DNA from: JAUILA01 sp964563925
GTDB lineage: Bacteria > Bacteroidota > Bacteroidia > Cytophagales > Cyclobacteriaceae
Length of the DNA: 33,495 nt
Assembly (NCBI GenBank): GCA_964563925.1
Contig: CAZLZD010000046.1
Coordinates: 1 to 33,495, forward strand
Direction of reading: 5' to 3'
The notes under the pieces are model-generated. The model was not told where the DNA came from and made no database searches. It saw only the letters and a list, made by a program, of their open reading frames with translations. Numbering within the stretch: position 1 is the first letter of the stretch; each line of letters begins with the position of its first letter. Position numbers and translations under genes: made by a program. This document shows, in pieces, positions 31,231 to 33,495 of the stretch.

Positions 31231-32430
31231 ATGAATCTGAATCCGATGAAAAGTGCGTTAATCTGGATACTGACCCTCGCCCCCCTGTGGGGCTTCAGTC
31301 AGGAAATCACCGAACTTGGCCGGTTCCCGCTGGATGGGGTCAGCAAATTCCGTGTGGGAGTTATACTTGAAGAAAAGAAAAAGCCTGAATCCACCATACT
31401 GGGACCATTCGGCAGTGTTTACGTAGAGGATGACGGCAGCTGGAAAGACTACCTGCACAACATACTGGCTACTGATCTCCGGTTCATTGCGGACCGGAAA
31501 GGCACACTTTACCTGACAGGACTCAATGACAAGGGAGAACTGGAAATCAGGGAAAGCTCTGACCGGGGTGAAACCTGGCAACTCTCCGGAAAACTCATAC
31601 CGAAAAGAGAGGTGGCATTTTATACGGTCCATTCTGACCGGAAGACCGGAGATCTTCATGTCCTGTATGCGACGCAGGAAGGAGAGGGAGAAAGCTGCAA
31701 GGCATCCGTTTGGTTAATTACTTCCGGGAATGCAGGCCGTAAATGGAGTGACCCCTTGTTGCTGAATGAGAAACTGGCCAGCTGTGAACGGATCATGGCC
31801 TCGATGACTTCCTTCAGGGATGGAAAACGATGGGCAATCTGGACGGATGACAATAAGTTTGTGGTAGACCGGTCCTACGATGGAGACCGATGGTTACGCA
31901 CAGATATTTCGGTGCTTGCAGACTACCAGGGAGGAATGGAATTTGGTGTGCCCAATATGATTATCGATAACAGCCAGAGCCAGATGGGCGGTATGATCTA
32001 TTTATCGGGAGTGACCGCCGGGGATTCTTCTACGGTTGCCTGGGTGAGGAAGTCCGGGAATGTCGGAGATTCCTGGACCGGAAATGTACCGCTGGATCCG
32101 GAATATGCCGGCAATCAATATTACCCGGCACTGGCGGTTGACCATGAGGTGGGAGCATTGTATGCCACGTGGCTTGCGGAATCAGATGGGAACCTGGAAG
32201 CCTGGTTTGGTTATTCGCTGGATGCCGGACAGACGTTCAAAAGAACAAAACTCTCTGAATGGTCGAAGCCGGCACTTGCCATGGAGGCGTATTCGATGCC
32301 GATTGATGTGGCAGCCTACCAGGGAAGGATCCTGGTCACCTGGCTGGAGGTGAGGGATGGTGACCTGGTTCAAAAAGCTGCTGAATTCACTCAGAATGAC
32401 CTTTTTAATCTGCCCGGGAAGAAAAAATAA
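31231..32430 (+). CDS. Secreted sialidase-fold BNR-repeat protein
   Basis: A 399-residue protein with a Sec signal. The start may be 31231 or the in-frame ATG at 31246, which gives the tidier MKSALIWILTLAPLWGFSQ; both keep the signal. Asp-box-like motifs recur: SSDRGETW (about 108-115), TSGNAGRKW, KSGNVGDSW and SLDAGQTF. This spacing fits a six-bladed sialidase-type propeller. The catalytic arginine triad and Tyr/Glu pair of true exo-sialidases could not be located with confidence, so it may be a non-enzymatic sugar-binding propeller. It follows the sortilin-like gene after a terminator, so it is expressed separately, and converges with the hydrolase gene directly at its stop. Confidence 0.8.
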   Translation: MNLNPMKSALIWILTLAPLWGFSQEITELGRFPLDGVSKFRVGVILEEKKKPESTILGPFGSVYVEDDGSWKDYLHNILATDLRFIADRKGTLYLTGLNDKGELEIRESSDRGETWQLSGKLIPKREVAFYTVHSDRKTGDLHVLYATQEGEGESCKASVWLITSGNAGRKWSDPLLLNEKLASCERIMASMTSFRDGKRWAIWTDDNKFVVDRSYDGDRWLRTDISVLADYQGGMEFGVPNMIIDNSQSQMGGMIYLSGVTAGDSSTVAWVRKSGNVGDSWTGNVPLDPEYAGNQYYPALAVDHEVGALYATWLAESDGNLEAWFGYSLDAGQTFKRTKLSEWSKPALAMEAYSMPIDVAAYQGRILVTWLEVRDGDLVQKAAEFTQNDLFNLPGKKK

Positions 32431-33417
32431 TCAATTGACCGTTATCAGGGGAGACGGAACTTCCTTGAGGAAATCATGGATCTCCCTGAGCCATTCATTC
32501 TCATACTGATCAAGAAATTTTCCATGCCCTGCTTCAGGGAAAGTGACCAGTCGTTTTTTTCCTGCGAGGTGACTGTAAATGGCATCCGTTTCATGCCGCG
32601 TGACCCGGGGGTCCTGTTCTCCGTAGAACAAAAGGGTCGGGATGGTTACCCTGCGTGCATACTCTGACGGGTTGTGATCAAACCCCCAGTATCCGTTTTG
32701 AATTCCACCCCAGAAAACCAGCAGACCGGCCATGGGATATTCCGGGAGGTTCATGGTCCGAAACCGGTTGACAGTAGCTTCATACAATGTGCCAAACGGG
32801 CATTCCAGAATTATTGCATCGGGCCGCACGGTTTGTTCACTGGCACAATGCAGAATGGCCGCAGCCCCCATGGAAGTGCCGAACAACACCAGGGGCCCTT
32901 CGTATTTTTTCCGAAGGTAGTCATGGACGAGTTTCACTTCCTGTTTTTCATGATACCCGATGGAGGTCGATGATCCTGACGATCCGCCACTTCCCCTGAA
33001 ATCAACCAGGACCGTCCGGTAACCCAGCCGTCGAAAGCGCTGTGCCTGCTCAAGCATGGAAGTGCGGTTGGCGAAGTATCCGTGAAACATGGCCACCGTG
33101 CCTTTGTTGATTTCTCCGTTTATTTCCCATAAAGCCACCGAATCCTCCCCGGCAGTCAGCCAGGTGGATTCGAAATCGACCTCCGGGACTGTATAGTTTT
33201 CCGGACGTGGCAGGGAGACGCCGGTAAACAGGACATTGATTTTCTGCCAGACCGATAACTCTTCCGGTGGCGGGGTCCGGGTATCCCGGGAGGTGAAATG
33301 GGTGAAATTCCAGGCATGAAGAAAGGCCACCAGGTTCATGAGCAAAAAGACCATAAAGAAGGCAAGTGCCAGTTTCCTGATTATTTTGGTGCGGCGGGGT
33401 CCAGACAGTGCTTTCAT
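32431..33417 (-). CDS. Membrane-anchored alpha/beta hydrolase
   Basis: A 328-residue protein with an N-terminal membrane anchor (about 15-35) after a basic start (GPRRTKIIRK), so the catalytic domain faces the periplasm. The alpha/beta-hydrolase triad is visible: nucleophile S182 in GTSMGA, acid D269 in GEQDPRV and base H298 in PEAGHGK. The oxyanion-hole region is FHGYFANRTS and a VDFRGSGGSSG segment precedes the elbow. The closest known types are the YqkD/BAAT-like or monoacylglycerol-lipase-like envelope esterases; the substrate is unknown. It abuts the sialidase-fold gene stop to stop without a terminator. Confidence 0.88.
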   Translation of the reverse strand: MKALSGPRRTKIIRKLALAFFMVFLLMNLVAFLHAWNFTHFTSRDTRTPPPEELSVWQKINVLFTGVSLPRPENYTVPEVDFESTWLTAGEDSVALWEINGEINKGTVAMFHGYFANRTSMLEQAQRFRRLGYRTVLVDFRGSGGSSGSSTSIGYHEKQEVKLVHDYLRKKYEGPLVLFGTSMGAAAILHCASEQTVRPDAIILECPFGTLYEATVNRFRTMNLPEYPMAGLLVFWGGIQNGYWGFDHNPSEYARRVTIPTLLFYGEQDPRVTRHETDAIYSHLAGKKRLVTFPEAGHGKFLDQYENEWLREIHDFLKEVPSPLITVN

Positions 33418-33427
33418 AGTTATCGTC

Positions 33428-33435
33428 CAAAAATA
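33428..33435 (-). promoter_or_regulatory. Promoter -7 box of the alpha/beta hydrolase gene
   Basis: TATTTTTG on the minus strand is an exact TAnnTTTG match, 11 bases before the ATG. No clear -33 element was found before the window's right edge. Nothing else is seen in the last 60 bases. Confidence 0.5.
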
Positions 33436-33495
33436 TAAGAAATATTCATACCTTGCAGACTCGGCAAACCCGCAGGTATACCCGCATCTGATTGG

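Overview
The window looks like a chromosomal segment of a Bacteroidota bacterium, probably Cytophagales-like. Several promoters fit the Bacteroidota -7 consensus TAnnTTTG exactly (for example upstream of rsfS, birA, the acyl carrier protein and the last hydrolase). Starts generally lack Shine-Dalgarno sequences. The gene content is typical of the phylum: secreted S9 and M1 peptidases, BNR/sortilin-like propellers, lipoproteins, a YceI protein and a PorT-like barrel. No tRNA, rRNA, insertion sequence, prophage or CRISPR array is visible.

Layout. 1-3.5 kb: YceI-family protein and pyruvate phosphate dikinase, both on the minus strand. 3.8-7.1 kb: a PAS-like/LuxR regulator, a small outer-membrane barrel, and a two-gene unit of a phosphotriesterase-like lipoprotein and a membrane-anchored metallophosphoesterase. 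7.2-11.3 kb: an S9B peptidase, a small hypothetical, a YHS lipoprotein and a secreted protein with an apparent internal duplication. 11.4-18.7 kb: a gamma-glutamyltransferase-like enzyme, a Calx-beta/YD lipoprotein, a Tat-exported PLP enzyme and an M1-like metallopeptidase. 18.8-22.3 kb: a macro-domain protein, an acyl carrier protein, and an overlapping histidine kinase / NtrC-type sigma-54 activator pair. 22.8-27.8 kb: a secreted propeller-like protein, LpxH, FtsH, RsfS and BirA. 27.9-33.4 kb: a large secreted sortilin-like protein, a sialidase-like BNR protein and a membrane-anchored alpha/beta hydrolase.

The most interesting material is in two gene-free stretches. At 14.9-15.05 kb a near-perfect sigma-54 promoter (TGGCAC-N5-TTGCA) is followed about 80 bases later by an intrinsic terminator, with no reading frame between them. 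This predicts a sigma-54-dependent small RNA, with a possible activator-site palindrome about 100 bases upstream. At 22.6-22.7 kb a second orphan promoter/hairpin/terminator unit predicts another RNA of about 78 nt. The two predicted RNAs can form a continuous 20-bp duplex (19 Watson-Crick pairs and one G-U), in segments that look single-stranded in each. A second 11-nt match also lies nearby. They are therefore either an RNA and its antisense partner/sponge, or two diverged inverted copies of one small element. The second unit lies upstream of the NtrC/kinase operon, so a sigma-54 regulatory circuit is a reasonable hypothesis but is not shown by the sequence.
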